From positions 62,001-126,000 of the forward strand of contig JAJQCA010000041.1 in the NCBI GenBank assembly GCA_021202985.1: a DNA stretch of 64,000 nt. The letters are read 5' to 3'. Numbering within the stretch: position 1 is the first letter of the stretch; every line of letters starts with the position of its first letter. This DNA is from Alistipes sp. (GTDB lineage Bacteria; Bacteroidota; Bacteroidia; Bacteroidales; Rikenellaceae). A model generated the notes under the pieces. That model did no database searches and was not told the DNA's origin. It saw only the letters and a program-made list of their open reading frames with translations. Below are positions 9,924 through 19,097 of this stretch, piece by piece. The position numbers and the translations under genes were made by a program.

Positions 9924-10529
9924 ATGAAGAAAATAATCGTGACGGTTGCCGCAGTGGCGCTATTGGCCGTCTCTTGTAACAATAACGGGCAGGGCGGAGG
10001 CTCGGCGCGTACAGGTACGGATTCGACCGTGGTGGCTGAAGTCAGCAGCCAGATAGCATACATACGCCTCGACGTGCTGATGGAAAACTACGAAATGGTG
10101 GCGGAACTCAGTGAAGCCCTCGAAGAGAAAGCGAGCAAGGCCGAAACCGAACTCACTTCGAAAGGGAGGAGCCTCGAAAGGGCCTTCGCCGATTATCAGG
10201 AAAAAATCGAAAAGGGATTGGTTACACGTGCTCAGGCGGCAGAATTGCAGGAACGGCTCCAGAGGCAGGAGCAGAGCTTTTACCAGCACCGGGAGCAGGT
10301 AACTCAGGAGCTTGCCGAGGAGAATGACGTGATGATGAACAATATTTACCACAACCTTACAACTTTTATCGAGGAGTTCAACAGCGACCATCGTTACGGG
10401 GTGATACTTACCACCAGCGGGGTGACCCCGATTCTCAGCGCCGACCCGAGGCTGGATATAACCCAGATAGTGGTGGATGGTCTTAACGAACGCTACGCGC
10501 GAGAAAAGAAAAGCGGTACGGCCGAATAA
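9924..10529 (+). CDS. OmpH/Skp family periplasmic chaperone-like lipoprotein
   Basis: Lipobox AVSCNNN; IAYIRLDVLMENYE…EELEEKASKAE coiled coil; VTPILSADPRLDITQIVVDGLNERY. Confidence 0.9.
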   Translation: MKKIIVTVAAVALLAVSCNNNGQGGGSARTGTDSTVVAEVSSQIAYIRLDVLMENYEMVAELSEALEEKASKAETELTSKGRSLERAFADYQEKIEKGLVTRAQAAELQERLQRQEQSFYQHREQVTQELAEENDVMMNNIYHNLTTFIEEFNSDHRYGVILTTSGVTPILSADPRLDITQIVVDGLNERYAREKKSGTAE

Positions 10530-10550
10530 GCCTTATCCGGAAATCATAGG

Positions 10551-10580
10551 AAAACCGCAGGATTTATCTTGCGGTTTTTT
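10551..10580 (+). terminator. Intrinsic terminator
   Basis: AAAACCGCAgGATTTATCTTGCGGTTTTTT. Confidence 0.85.
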
Positions 10581-10688
10581 ATTTGTATGGATAGCAGTTT
10601 TATACTTATTTACCCTCGGTTTGGTTGTAATGGCCTGAATATGCCCATTATAGGCAATTATACATTAGAATTATACAATAATATATTG

Positions 10689-10696
10689 TAATTTTG
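10689..10696 (+). promoter_or_regulatory. TAnnTTTG -7 box (TAATTTTG) ahead of candidate ncRNA
   Basis: Exact match to the consensus used elsewhere in this window; TTAG (3/4 of TTTG) 20 nt upstream. Confidence 0.5.
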
Positions 10697-10701
10697 TATC
10701 A

Positions 10702-10936
10702 CATCTTGAGTAAGTAGAGGGTTCTTTATTGAAAAAAATTATCGACAGCCACAATAATGGCACAGGTTTTGCAGTTAATCATGTGAAAGCTGAATTGATA
10801 AGGTCATACCTCGAGCATCAGCTTAGGGTATGAGCAATAAAGTTTCTTCATTTATTTAAGTTTGGGTTAGTAGTTTTGGGGTTCTGTGCCCCATAAAAAC
10901 AGGAGGCAGCCGGGAGGCTCCCTCCTGATTTTTTTG
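10702..10936 (+). ncRNA. Candidate structured small RNA (unassigned family)
   Basis: Closing stem 10705-10713/10852-10860, 10717-10721/10845-10849 and 10724-10731/10835-10842; internal hairpins 10748-10761 and 10787-10824; terminator at 10900-10936. Confidence 0.55.
10900..10936 (+). terminator. Intrinsic terminator not attached to any ORF
   Basis: CAGGAGG…CCTCCTG followed by ATTTTTTTG; next ORF upstream already ends with its own terminator at 10551-10580. Confidence 0.8.
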
Positions 10937-11052
10937 TTACCTGTTCAATTATTACTTCTCCGGTGCAAAATATGTACGGGCGGATGCGCGTTACCTTTAC
11001 AGGTGTTGTGAAGTTATGTGGTGGTTGAATTCCTTAAAAATCCAAAGCAACG

Positions 11053-11607
11053 ATGATGACCCTTTACAAAGTCTCATTTTGTCTTGCGGGCCTTGCGGCA
11101 TTATCGAGTGCCGTGGGTCAGGAAGCGCCGGGCAGTCCGGTACAGGATGCTGCCGTCTCGTCCGGTGTGCGGGATTTCCCCGCTGCGTTGTTTTTCCAGA
11201 AGGCTGCCGTTGCCTTGCCGGATAACATCGAAATATTCGATGCATGGGGGAACCTTAATAAGAAACCCGAATATATCGAGAACTTGCGGCAATGGCAGCG
11301 AAAGTTTATCCGGGACAACAATTTGGGGGACCCTCCGGCAAGCCGCTCACTACCGGACGGAACCCTTATGGATTTCGCCGCGCAACTGGCTAATCCCGAT
11401 GGCAGGGACTTATACCGGACGGATATGCTGATGAACCGGACGGCGGTAGGGAATACCCAGCTCGAACGGATGAATGTCCGTATGAGAAGTATCCGGTATG
11501 TAGACTTTATCGGTGCGGGACGGCTCGGGGTGACGCAGTTCACGGCGCCGCAAAAGGTCGGTTATATGAGGACCGAGTTCCGTATCGGCAGGGGAAGCCG
11601 GAAATGA
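11053..11607 (+). CDS. Small secreted hypothetical protein
   Basis: Signal peptide MMTLYKVSFCLAGLAALSSAVGQ; paralogous to the decayed downstream frame. Confidence 0.65.
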   Translation: MMTLYKVSFCLAGLAALSSAVGQEAPGSPVQDAAVSSGVRDFPAALFFQKAAVALPDNIEIFDAWGNLNKKPEYIENLRQWQRKFIRDNNLGDPPASRSLPDGTLMDFAAQLANPDGRDLYRTDMLMNRTAVGNTQLERMNVRMRSIRYVDFIGAGRLGVTQFTAPQKVGYMRTEFRIGRGSRK

Positions 11608-11737
11608 TTCCCGGTATAGCGGGATGCTATATTTGTATCGTGGGATTCCACGGTTTTTGTAATCCTTTAAATATTGGAAAACGATACGAGTTTAGAATTA
11701 TTATTTTTGTTTTATCCGGTCAATCCAACGGCAGGCT

Positions 11738-12256
11738 ATGAAAAAAGTTACAGCCATTTTATTCTTACTGGTCGGGCTGCTGTCGACCTTGCCGGCCGAT
11801 GCACAGGAGCGTGCCGCTTTACCCGGCGCCCTGCCCGAGATCAAACCGCTTCCGCGGGTAGATATTCTTCCTGCAAACATTACCATTAATAACTCCAGTA
11901 TTTCCCTATTGCCTGCCGGGTAGGACCTGATTGGTTTTAGCGGATATAAATCCGAAAGCCCCCGTTTCCTTCCCGATATGAATGCTTGAAAGAGGAATTA
12001 TATAAGAGATAACAACCTTAGAAATATACTCCCTGACCCGACATTGGTAAACGGCGATGTGATGGGGTTCGCGCTTCGTAACCGGAATATGGCAAACCAG
12101 GAGTTGTACCATACTTATGTACTTATGAACAGTAAGAATGCCGGGAACACCCAACTCGGACGGATGTATGGCGGTCCGGGGTCGGTAGCGTATATAGATT
12201 TTATAGGGCTCGGGTTAATGGCTGCCGAATGTCTTATTTATTTGTTGGAGCGGTGA
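11738..12256 (+). pseudogene. Decayed paralogue of the 11053-11607 secreted protein
   Basis: One frame interrupted by TAG 11921-11923 and TGA 11987-11989; KRNYIRDNNLRNILPDPTLVNGDVMGF…LMNSKNAGNTQLGRM…YIDFIG aligns to RKFIRDNNLGDPPASRSLPDGTLMDF…LMNRTAVGNTQLERM…YVDFIG. Confidence 0.7.
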
Positions 12257-12344
12257 AAACTTATGCTGTCGGGTGCTCGGTTCCGTTACACACCGGCATT
12301 AATTACCCGGCACTCCCCTTGACCGGCTCTATATTCTAACAAGC

Positions 12345-12818
12345 CTACTCGTGGTGGTAAGGTTCCCCTCTAAGTATGGCGAACGCCCGGTAAAGCTGTT
12401 CCGTGAAAATAGCCCGTACTATCTGGTGCGAAAACGTCATTTTTGAAAGCGACAGGGCTTCGTTCGCCCGGGTATAAACCTCCCGGTCGAAACCATACGG
12501 TCCGCCGACGATGAAAACCAGCCTCCGAGTACCGCCGTTCATTTTTTTCTGCATCCATGCCGCGAACTCGACGGAACGCAACTGGCCGCCCTTCTCGTCA
12601 AGAAGTACCACATGGTCGCCCGGCGAGAGCTGCTTCATAATAAGCGCGGCCTCGGCCCTCTTTATCATTTCCGGCGGGGTGTTCTTCGAAGCTTTGACGT
12701 CCGGAACCATGACGATGCTGAATTTCACGTAACGGTTCACCCGTTTCTGGTACTCCGTGACAAGGGCTTCCACCTCCGCCACGTCGGTTTTACCCACTAC
12801 AACAAGGTCGATTACCAT
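12345..12818 (-). CDS. rlmH: 23S rRNA (pseudouridine1915-N3)-methyltransferase
   Basis: FIVGGPYGFDREV, LSKMTFSHQIVRAIFTEQLYRAFAILRGEPYHHE. Confidence 0.96.
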   Translation of the reverse strand: MVIDLVVVGKTDVAEVEALVTEYQKRVNRYVKFSIVMVPDVKASKNTPPEMIKRAEAALIMKQLSPGDHVVLLDEKGGQLRSVEFAAWMQKKMNGGTRRLVFIVGGPYGFDREVYTRANEALSLSKMTFSHQIVRAIFTEQLYRAFAILRGEPYHHE

Positions 12819-12834
12819 ATTTTCTCCGGGTAGA

Positions 12835-14196
12835 TTATAATCCGTCCGAGTCGAACGGTATATCGCTATTCCATTCGCCGCGGGCATATTTATAGATTAC
12901 GGGGCGAAACGGTTCGCGCGCTTTCAGATCGATGTAGGTTTTATAGAGGTTATAACCGTTGCCCGAATCTCCTCCGAGCGACCAGCCAATTACCGAGGTG
13001 CGGTTGACGTTGCGGACGCGAAGCGATTCGGCACGCTTCAGGAACCTGCCCAGCCATTCGGGGCTGTTTGCCAGTTCACCACCGGGAATGCGCCCGAGAT
13101 TTGTGGGGAGCGGATTTATGTCGGCGTTGTCTATTACATAGAATCCGGCTTCGTCGCACAGCTCATAGAACCATGCAGGTTGCGGGTAGTCCGGACAGAT
13201 AGTGTTGAAGCCCCGGGCTTTGAACCCCGATAGCACTTCCCGGGCTTCTTGCGGCGTGGCGGCGTTGTATGTTACCGGGTTGAGCGACACGGGCCTGCCG
13301 TTGCGCAGTATGGTCCCGTCAGCGTATTCCGTTTTACCGAAACCGATTTTAAACGGTATATATTCCACCATGCGATTCCCGCGCCGGACCGTAAGCATGC
13401 CGTAATACAGGGCCGGGTTCTCGGGCGTCCATTCGTTCGGGTTCGTCTGGTAGATAAATTCGTTCAGCCGCAGGGTGTCTTTCCCGCGCCCGTCCACCGT
13501 CAGTTGCCGCATATCGTAATACTGGAGCTTGCCCTGCGGGGAATAGATATCGTAACCGACTGTAACCTCTTCCGGGGTGTTATAACTGTTCGATACGGCT
13601 ATGCGGATGTTGAAAATACCGTAGGAGTCGGTGGAATCGGGAAAGAACCGCAGCCGGTAATCCTCGATGCAGATTTTGGGTTGGGAGAAAATAAACGCCT
13701 CGGGCCGCTGACCGGCGGACGGGGTCGCGTTCTCCTCGATTTGCGGCACTATACCGGGTGTGTGGAGCACGGCAACCGTGTTCTCACCGTCGGTGATATG
13801 GTCCGAAATCAGGAATTGCATCGGTATCCGGCTGTCCTCCCCGTATGCAATCATCTCGTTACCGATATATATATAGTACGAGTCCAGGCCGGTAATCTGA
13901 AGGTAGACATCCCTGTCGAGCCACATGTAGGGTATGTCCACCACGGTACGGTAGAGCGTGCCGCCCTGTGCGGGTGCGGCGTCTTCGAACCCGACGGGCA
14001 GGTAATATTTGTTTTTCGCCGGGTCGCCTTCTTCGGCAAGCTGGCGTGTATCGTAACTGATAAACTCGGTACGGAACACCGCCGGTCCGGCCCATCCGGC
14101 CGACGGGTCGAGATGTTCGGTTCCTTCCGGCAGGCGCTGGCCCCTTGCCGGCAGGGCGGCGATTATTATTGCAATGCAAAAAAGTGTTCTTTTCAT
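12835..14196 (-). CDS. Secreted GH2 (beta-galactosidase-like) fold protein, truncated and with degenerate active site
   Basis: WFYELCDEAGFYVIDNADIN and VIGWSLGGDSGNG resemble GH2 motifs; stops before the nucleophile region. Confidence 0.7.
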   Translation of the reverse strand: MKRTLFCIAIIIAALPARGQRLPEGTEHLDPSAGWAGPAVFRTEFISYDTRQLAEEGDPAKNKYYLPVGFEDAAPAQGGTLYRTVVDIPYMWLDRDVYLQITGLDSYYIYIGNEMIAYGEDSRIPMQFLISDHITDGENTVAVLHTPGIVPQIEENATPSAGQRPEAFIFSQPKICIEDYRLRFFPDSTDSYGIFNIRIAVSNSYNTPEEVTVGYDIYSPQGKLQYYDMRQLTVDGRGKDTLRLNEFIYQTNPNEWTPENPALYYGMLTVRRGNRMVEYIPFKIGFGKTEYADGTILRNGRPVSLNPVTYNAATPQEAREVLSGFKARGFNTICPDYPQPAWFYELCDEAGFYVIDNADINPLPTNLGRIPGGELANSPEWLGRFLKRAESLRVRNVNRTSVIGWSLGGDSGNGYNLYKTYIDLKAREPFRPVIYKYARGEWNSDIPFDSDGL

Positions 14197-14345
14197 TTTT
14201 ATGGGAAATGATAGCTAAGTAATTTCCGTAGTTGATTGTTTCGCTCCCGGGATGATATTAATAAACAATCTCTGACTTTGGCTATTTGGCAGATTGTGGT
14301 TCCGGGAAACATCGAGAAGTACATTATTTGGCGTTTCAGCGGATA

Positions 14346-16178
14346 TTACAGTTTCCTTACCGACCTGAAATCCGACTTCCTTTCTTCCGGGTCGGAGGAA
14401 TCTATGCCGTAACCGGTTTCCATCAGAGTGTCCCTGTCGCGCTGGGCATCTTCCATGCGCAGGGCGGTGAGTGTTTCGGCGGCTTTGCGGCCGCGTTCGA
14501 TTGCCGCCTCGATCTCTTCCTGCGAAGGTTCGCCGCCGGTTGTCGACCCCAGTCGGTTCAGAGCCCAGGCGTAGGCATGGTCCCTGTACGAATCGTGGAC
14601 GGCATCCATTTCAGCCTCCAGTTCCGCTACCGTACCGAAAGTGCCTTCTTCGAGCATAATCAGTAAGCGGTCCATCTCGCTACGGGGTAGGTACATCCCC
14701 GCCGCATCGACCCATTCCGCGCAGGCTGGCACTTCGCGTTCACGGCCTGCGGCCAGTATGGTGCCCACGGCCGCGTCCAGTGCCAGTTCGTAAAGTTGTA
14801 TCCCCCGTTTCAGCACCACGTTCTTTATCCGCACCCGGTTGTAATTATGGGTCTCGACTCCCTCGCGCGAGGCCAGCCTTCGGCAGATTTCCAGCGCACG
14901 GGATATTTTAACGGCGAGGTACGGGTTGTGTTCGCTCTGGTTTATACGGTCGGTCCGGTTGGCGATACGCCGATCGCGGGCCGGCCATTTCTGCAGGTCG
15001 CGGTGGGTGCCGTAACTGCGCAAATTAGCCGCTGGATGGAGCGACGATTTGCCCGCGTCTTCTATAAGGTAGGAGTAGGGCAGGTCGGACGTGTCGTGGT
15101 GGCTGGTGTGCTTACCTATCACCACCGTAAAAGCCCCCTCGCGCGAGGGAAGCATTATGTAGGAATTACTGCCGAATTTACATCCCCGTTCGTGTATGCC
15201 CTGGTGCACGGCGCCGGCTTTGAAGAGATGGTTGCTCTGGTTGGACCCGCTCCCGGCGTTGAAGAAGAGAAAATACCCGGCTATCAACAGCGACGAGCGG
15301 TGATGTGATACGGTATACGGGCCTCCGAATATGGATGCCGCCTCCCCTCCTCCGAGTTCGCTGTTGGAAAAAAAGAGGGAGTGGGTCGACATGAAACCGT
15401 TCTCCAGCCGGCAGGCCGCCCCGATGAAACAGTGGTTGACCGAGACCGCGTCGGTCATGTGCGAACCCTCCATGCAGATAAAGTTTTTCGCTATAACGCC
15501 TGTACCGATCAGGGCCGGTTCTTCGGGCGTACTGTTCACGGTGCCGTTGAGGAGTTCCGCGGCACCTTCGATAACGGCACCCGGACCGATATTGACGTCC
15601 ACAATGCTGCCGCATCCTGTAATGACCGCGCCGTCACCTACGGTACACCTGTCCGAACGGACGCCTTCGCAATACCGTTCGACCAGCCGCCCGAGCGCTT
15701 CGACGGCCGCCGGCCTGTGGCGGTACAGCGCCATTATGTAGGCGGCCTGGGCTGACAGGCCGTTGAATATCGGTACCTCCCTTCCTCCGGCTTCGTTTAT
15801 AGACGATACCCGGGTGCCGTTGCCGAACGATACGTCGCCTGTGCAGGCGAGCCTGCCGGTGTTCTCTATGATAACCCGGTTCCCGATATCGGTGTTGGCT
15901 ATGTATGTGCCGATATTTACGATAAGGCTTTCGTCCCCGACGGTCGTGTCTGCGAGGGTGCTGTCATATACGCCGGTCCGGCGGACTATACCGCTTCGGT
16001 CTGTCACGGTTCCGCCGCACGCTCCGATGCGAACCTCGCCCGAGAACCGGCACATTCGGATACATTCCGGGTCGGTCGAGTCTTTTATGTAAATCCGATC
16101 CCAGTCCGCTGCCGTGCACCCGTTGGCTGCCAGCAGTTCCCGTTCATCGGTCGAGAGTCTCCTGTAACTATTTTCCAT
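14346..16178 (-). CDS. DUF4954-family protein (left-handed beta-helix-like)
   Basis: Hexapeptide-like repeats (VGDGAVITGCGSIVDVNIGPGAVIEG…), Bacteroidota-typical size. Confidence 0.7.
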   Translation of the reverse strand: MENSYRRLSTDERELLAANGCTAADWDRIYIKDSTDPECIRMCRFSGEVRIGACGGTVTDRSGIVRRTGVYDSTLADTTVGDESLIVNIGTYIANTDIGNRVIIENTGRLACTGDVSFGNGTRVSSINEAGGREVPIFNGLSAQAAYIMALYRHRPAAVEALGRLVERYCEGVRSDRCTVGDGAVITGCGSIVDVNIGPGAVIEGAAELLNGTVNSTPEEPALIGTGVIAKNFICMEGSHMTDAVSVNHCFIGAACRLENGFMSTHSLFFSNSELGGGEAASIFGGPYTVSHHRSSLLIAGYFLFFNAGSGSNQSNHLFKAGAVHQGIHERGCKFGSNSYIMLPSREGAFTVVIGKHTSHHDTSDLPYSYLIEDAGKSSLHPAANLRSYGTHRDLQKWPARDRRIANRTDRINQSEHNPYLAVKISRALEICRRLASREGVETHNYNRVRIKNVVLKRGIQLYELALDAAVGTILAAGREREVPACAEWVDAAGMYLPRSEMDRLLIMLEEGTFGTVAELEAEMDAVHDSYRDHAYAWALNRLGSTTGGEPSQEEIEAAIERGRKAAETLTALRMEDAQRDRDTLMETGYGIDSSDPEERKSDFRSVRKL

Positions 16179-16207
16179 TATTGTCGTGGAATGGACATTA
16201 TAACCTA

Positions 16208-16215
16208 CAAAGGTA
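16208..16215 (-). promoter_or_regulatory. TAnnTTTG -7 box (TACCTTTG on minus strand)
   Basis: CAAAGGTA upstream of the DUF4954 gene. Confidence 0.5.
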
Positions 16216-16372
16216 ATATTTTGCATGGATAAAAAACCAACCTTCCGGCACATCCTCCGCGTCGGTAATCCATCGGCTATTATGCGGTTGGACGGGTTTA
16301 AAAAGAGGGATGAAAAAATCGGAAAGGCTTTTTAAAACCATAAAATAAATCGGAAGTTGCAACGTTAAAGTG

Positions 16373-16380
16373 TATATTTG
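16373..16380 (+). promoter_or_regulatory. TAnnTTTG -7 box (TATATTTG)
   Basis: 43 nt upstream of ATG 16423. Confidence 0.5.
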
Positions 16381-16422
16381 CATCTTGGAATTAAGCTGAT
16401 AGAGAAAATCAAAGACTTCATA

Positions 16423-17388
16423 ATGAAAAAACTTTTCCTTTTTTTAATCATAACTTCCGTCGCCGGGCTGACTTCCTGCCTCGATAAAGATGAGACTTCC
16501 GTAAGCGAACTGAGTCCGGGCGTCAGCATCTACAATACCGCCAGGGCACAGGTCAACCTCGAGCTGGATCCGCTCGCCATAGCACTCAAACTCAATACGC
16601 TTATAGAGACCGCCGAAACCCTTGGCGTAGACTATACAGAGGCGGAAATCGTGGTGCAGGAGGAAGACGAGGACGAAGAAACAGGGGAGGAAACCGCGAA
16701 TGCTCTGGAGCGCCTTTTCGGCTCCGCCAGCATAACACGTTCCGGCACGGTATGGACAATTGTTTTCAGCGGTACCGATATATTGGAAAAGGAACAGTGT
16801 TACCGCTCGGGCACCGTGGTTATCGAGACCAACGGTTACACCCTGACCGAAATCTACGATGCGGGGAGCATGTGGGAAATCACAATGCCGGGTAATTCGT
16901 ACGATGTCTATTTTCCGTCGATGTACAACGAAAAATTCAATAACGTTTTCGACTTCTATTATATAGAGCCGGGGGATTACGGCGCCAACTCGTGGAACAT
17001 ATCGGGCTATTCGCGCTCATATATCGGCAGTGAAACTCATGCCTCTTCCGATTTGTCGTATTCGCTCATTAACGAAGGCGGCGGTTCGTTCTTTTATAAC
17101 GATATTCTCTCCGCGGCTTTCTACCTCTCGGGTTATAGCGAAGGAAGCGGTGTTTTCTCCGGCGGAATCCATACCCGCTATGAAGCCAAGAGCCTTAAAT
17201 ATAAACCGTCCTGTTCGCTCTACCTTACGTACGGCGGAACCGAGACGGCTATTATGGACCGTTCGGCACTCCCTCTGGCGGACTTCCCGAGCAACCAGGT
17301 TAAATATAACTGGTATGACGATACGGCATCCAATGCATGCGGTAATTCGGTGGAAATTTCCTACAACGGATATACGGGCAGTTATTAA
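16423..17388 (+). CDS. Hypothetical lipoprotein
   Basis: MKKLFLFLIITSVAGLTSCLDKDE lipobox; no further family recognised. Confidence 0.7.
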   Translation: MKKLFLFLIITSVAGLTSCLDKDETSVSELSPGVSIYNTARAQVNLELDPLAIALKLNTLIETAETLGVDYTEAEIVVQEEDEDEETGEETANALERLFGSASITRSGTVWTIVFSGTDILEKEQCYRSGTVVIETNGYTLTEIYDAGSMWEITMPGNSYDVYFPSMYNEKFNNVFDFYYIEPGDYGANSWNISGYSRSYIGSETHASSDLSYSLINEGGGSFFYNDILSAAFYLSGYSEGSGVFSGGIHTRYEAKSLKYKPSCSLYLTYGGTETAIMDRSALPLADFPSNQVKYNWYDDTASNACGNSVEISYNGYTGSY

Positions 17389-17573
17389 TCTCCCGGGTAA
17401 AGAATATTTGCTGCGACCGGCCGTTTAACGTGCCGGTCGCATCCGTTATAGGACAGTTTGGGAAAAAATGCCGATATTTGTCGTCCGTGCGGTAACGTCC
17501 GTGCCGTATAAAAGAAACCCGGCGCCGGGAACCAGTTCAACCGAATGATAAAACTCAAATATAACCGTAAGTT

Positions 17574-18974
17574 ATGTCGAAAGAAGCTAACAGACCAAAA
17601 ATCGCTGACCTGCTGAAGTGCGGCGAGCGCGATATCGAAGTGACCGTAAAAGGTTGGGTACGTACCAAAAGGGGAAATAAAAACGTCGCGTTCATAGCCC
17701 TGAACGACGGTACGACCATAAATAATATACAGGTCGTGGCTGATGTGGCGAATTTCGACGATGACCTGCTGAGGCAGGTCACCACCGGATCGTGCGTGTG
17801 CGTTGTGGGTACGCTGGTGGACAGTATGGGTTCCGGGCAGCCGGTGGAGGTGCAGGCCAAAACTATAGAGATATATGGCGGTGCCGATCCGGAAACCTAC
17901 CCGTTGCAGAAAAAAGGACACTCGCTGGAATTCCTGCGCGAGATAGCCCACCTGCGCCCGCGCACGAACACCTTCGGTGCGGTGCGCCGTATGAGCCATG
18001 CGATGGCTTACGCTATCCATAAATATTTCAACGACCACGGGTTCTACTATCTCCATACGCCCCTGATCACCGGCAGCGACGCCGAGGGGGCCGGGGCTAT
18101 GTTCCAGGTGACGACACTCGATATAGAAAACCCACCACGTACCGAAGACGGGAAGGTCGATTATTCGGAAGATTTTTTCGGTAAGCAGACCAACCTGACG
18201 GTATCGGGGCAGCTCGAGGGTGAGATAGGAGCGATGGCTCTCTCGAAGGTATACACATTCGGTCCCACTTTCCGGGCGGAGAACTCCAACACTCCCCGCC
18301 ACCTTGCCGAATTCTGGATGATAGAACCTGAGATGGCTTTCTACGAGCTGGACGACAATATGGACCTGGCCGAGGATTTCCTAAAATACCTTATCCGTTA
18401 CGCCCTCGACAACTGCATGGACGATTTGGAGTTCCTGAACAAAATGTACGACGACGGGCTTATCGAACGTTTGAAGTTTGTGGTCGATAATGAATTCGTC
18501 AGGCTCGATTACACGGAGGGTGTGGAGATACTGCTGAAGAGTGGTATGAAATTTGAGTTCCCGGTGAGCTGGGGTCTGGATTTACAGAGCGAACACGAGC
18601 GGTACCTCGTGGAGCAGCACTTTAAAAAGCCCGTGATATTGATAAACTATCCGAAAGAAATCAAGGCGTTCTACATGAAGATGAACGCGGACGGTAAGAC
18701 CGTCCGCGCGATGGACGTTTTGTTTCCGAAGATAGGCGAGATAATCGGCGGCTCGCAGCGCGAGACCGACCTGGGCATACTCGAGAGCCGTATGGCCGAG
18801 GTGGGCATCCACCCGGAAGATATGTGGTGGTACCTCGATCTGCGCAGGTTCGGTTCGGCACCGCACAGCGGTTTCGGGCTGGGCTTCGAGAGGTTGTTGC
18901 TTTTCGTGACCGGTATGACCAATATCAGGGATGTAATTCCTTTCCCGCGTACTCCCAAGAACGCCGAATTTTAA
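17574..18974 (+). CDS. asnS: Asparaginyl-tRNA synthetase
   Basis: Class II motifs [57 protein letters not shown]. Confidence 0.97.
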   Translation: MSKEANRPKIADLLKCGERDIEVTVKGWVRTKRGNKNVAFIALNDGTTINNIQVVADVANFDDDLLRQVTTGSCVCVVGTLVDSMGSGQPVEVQAKTIEIYGGADPETYPLQKKGHSLEFLREIAHLRPRTNTFGAVRRMSHAMAYAIHKYFNDHGFYYLHTPLITGSDAEGAGAMFQVTTLDIENPPRTEDGKVDYSEDFFGKQTNLTVSGQLEGEIGAMALSKVYTFGPTFRAENSNTPRHLAEFWMIEPEMAFYELDDNMDLAEDFLKYLIRYALDNCMDDLEFLNKMYDDGLIERLKFVVDNEFVRLDYTEGVEILLKSGMKFEFPVSWGLDLQSEHERYLVEQHFKKPVILINYPKEIKAFYMKMNADGKTVRAMDVLFPKIGEIIGGSQRETDLGILESRMAEVGIHPEDMWWYLDLRRFGSAPHSGFGLGFERLLLFVTGMTNIRDVIPFPRTPKNAEF

Positions 18975-19097
18975 ACGCCCGGTCGTGTAAACGGCTTCGG
19001 GCGGTTCCCGGGAGCGGGACGGATTTGATAACGGGAGTGGCAGGTGTGCGGTAGGTTAATAAACGGGTGAAAATTCCCTGAAATCAAATAGAGCGAA

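Noticed and set aside
10729-10833. Small TTG-started ORF MKKIIDSHNNGTGFAVNHVKAELIRSYLEHQLRV
   Set aside because: Only 34 codons, no ATG, weak ribosome-binding site, and it lies inside the paired region of the candidate RNA; could be a gene relic but support is insufficient.
17385-18302. 305-aa minus-strand ORF opposite asnS
   Set aside because: Antisense to a confident asnS gene; compositionally a shadow ORF.
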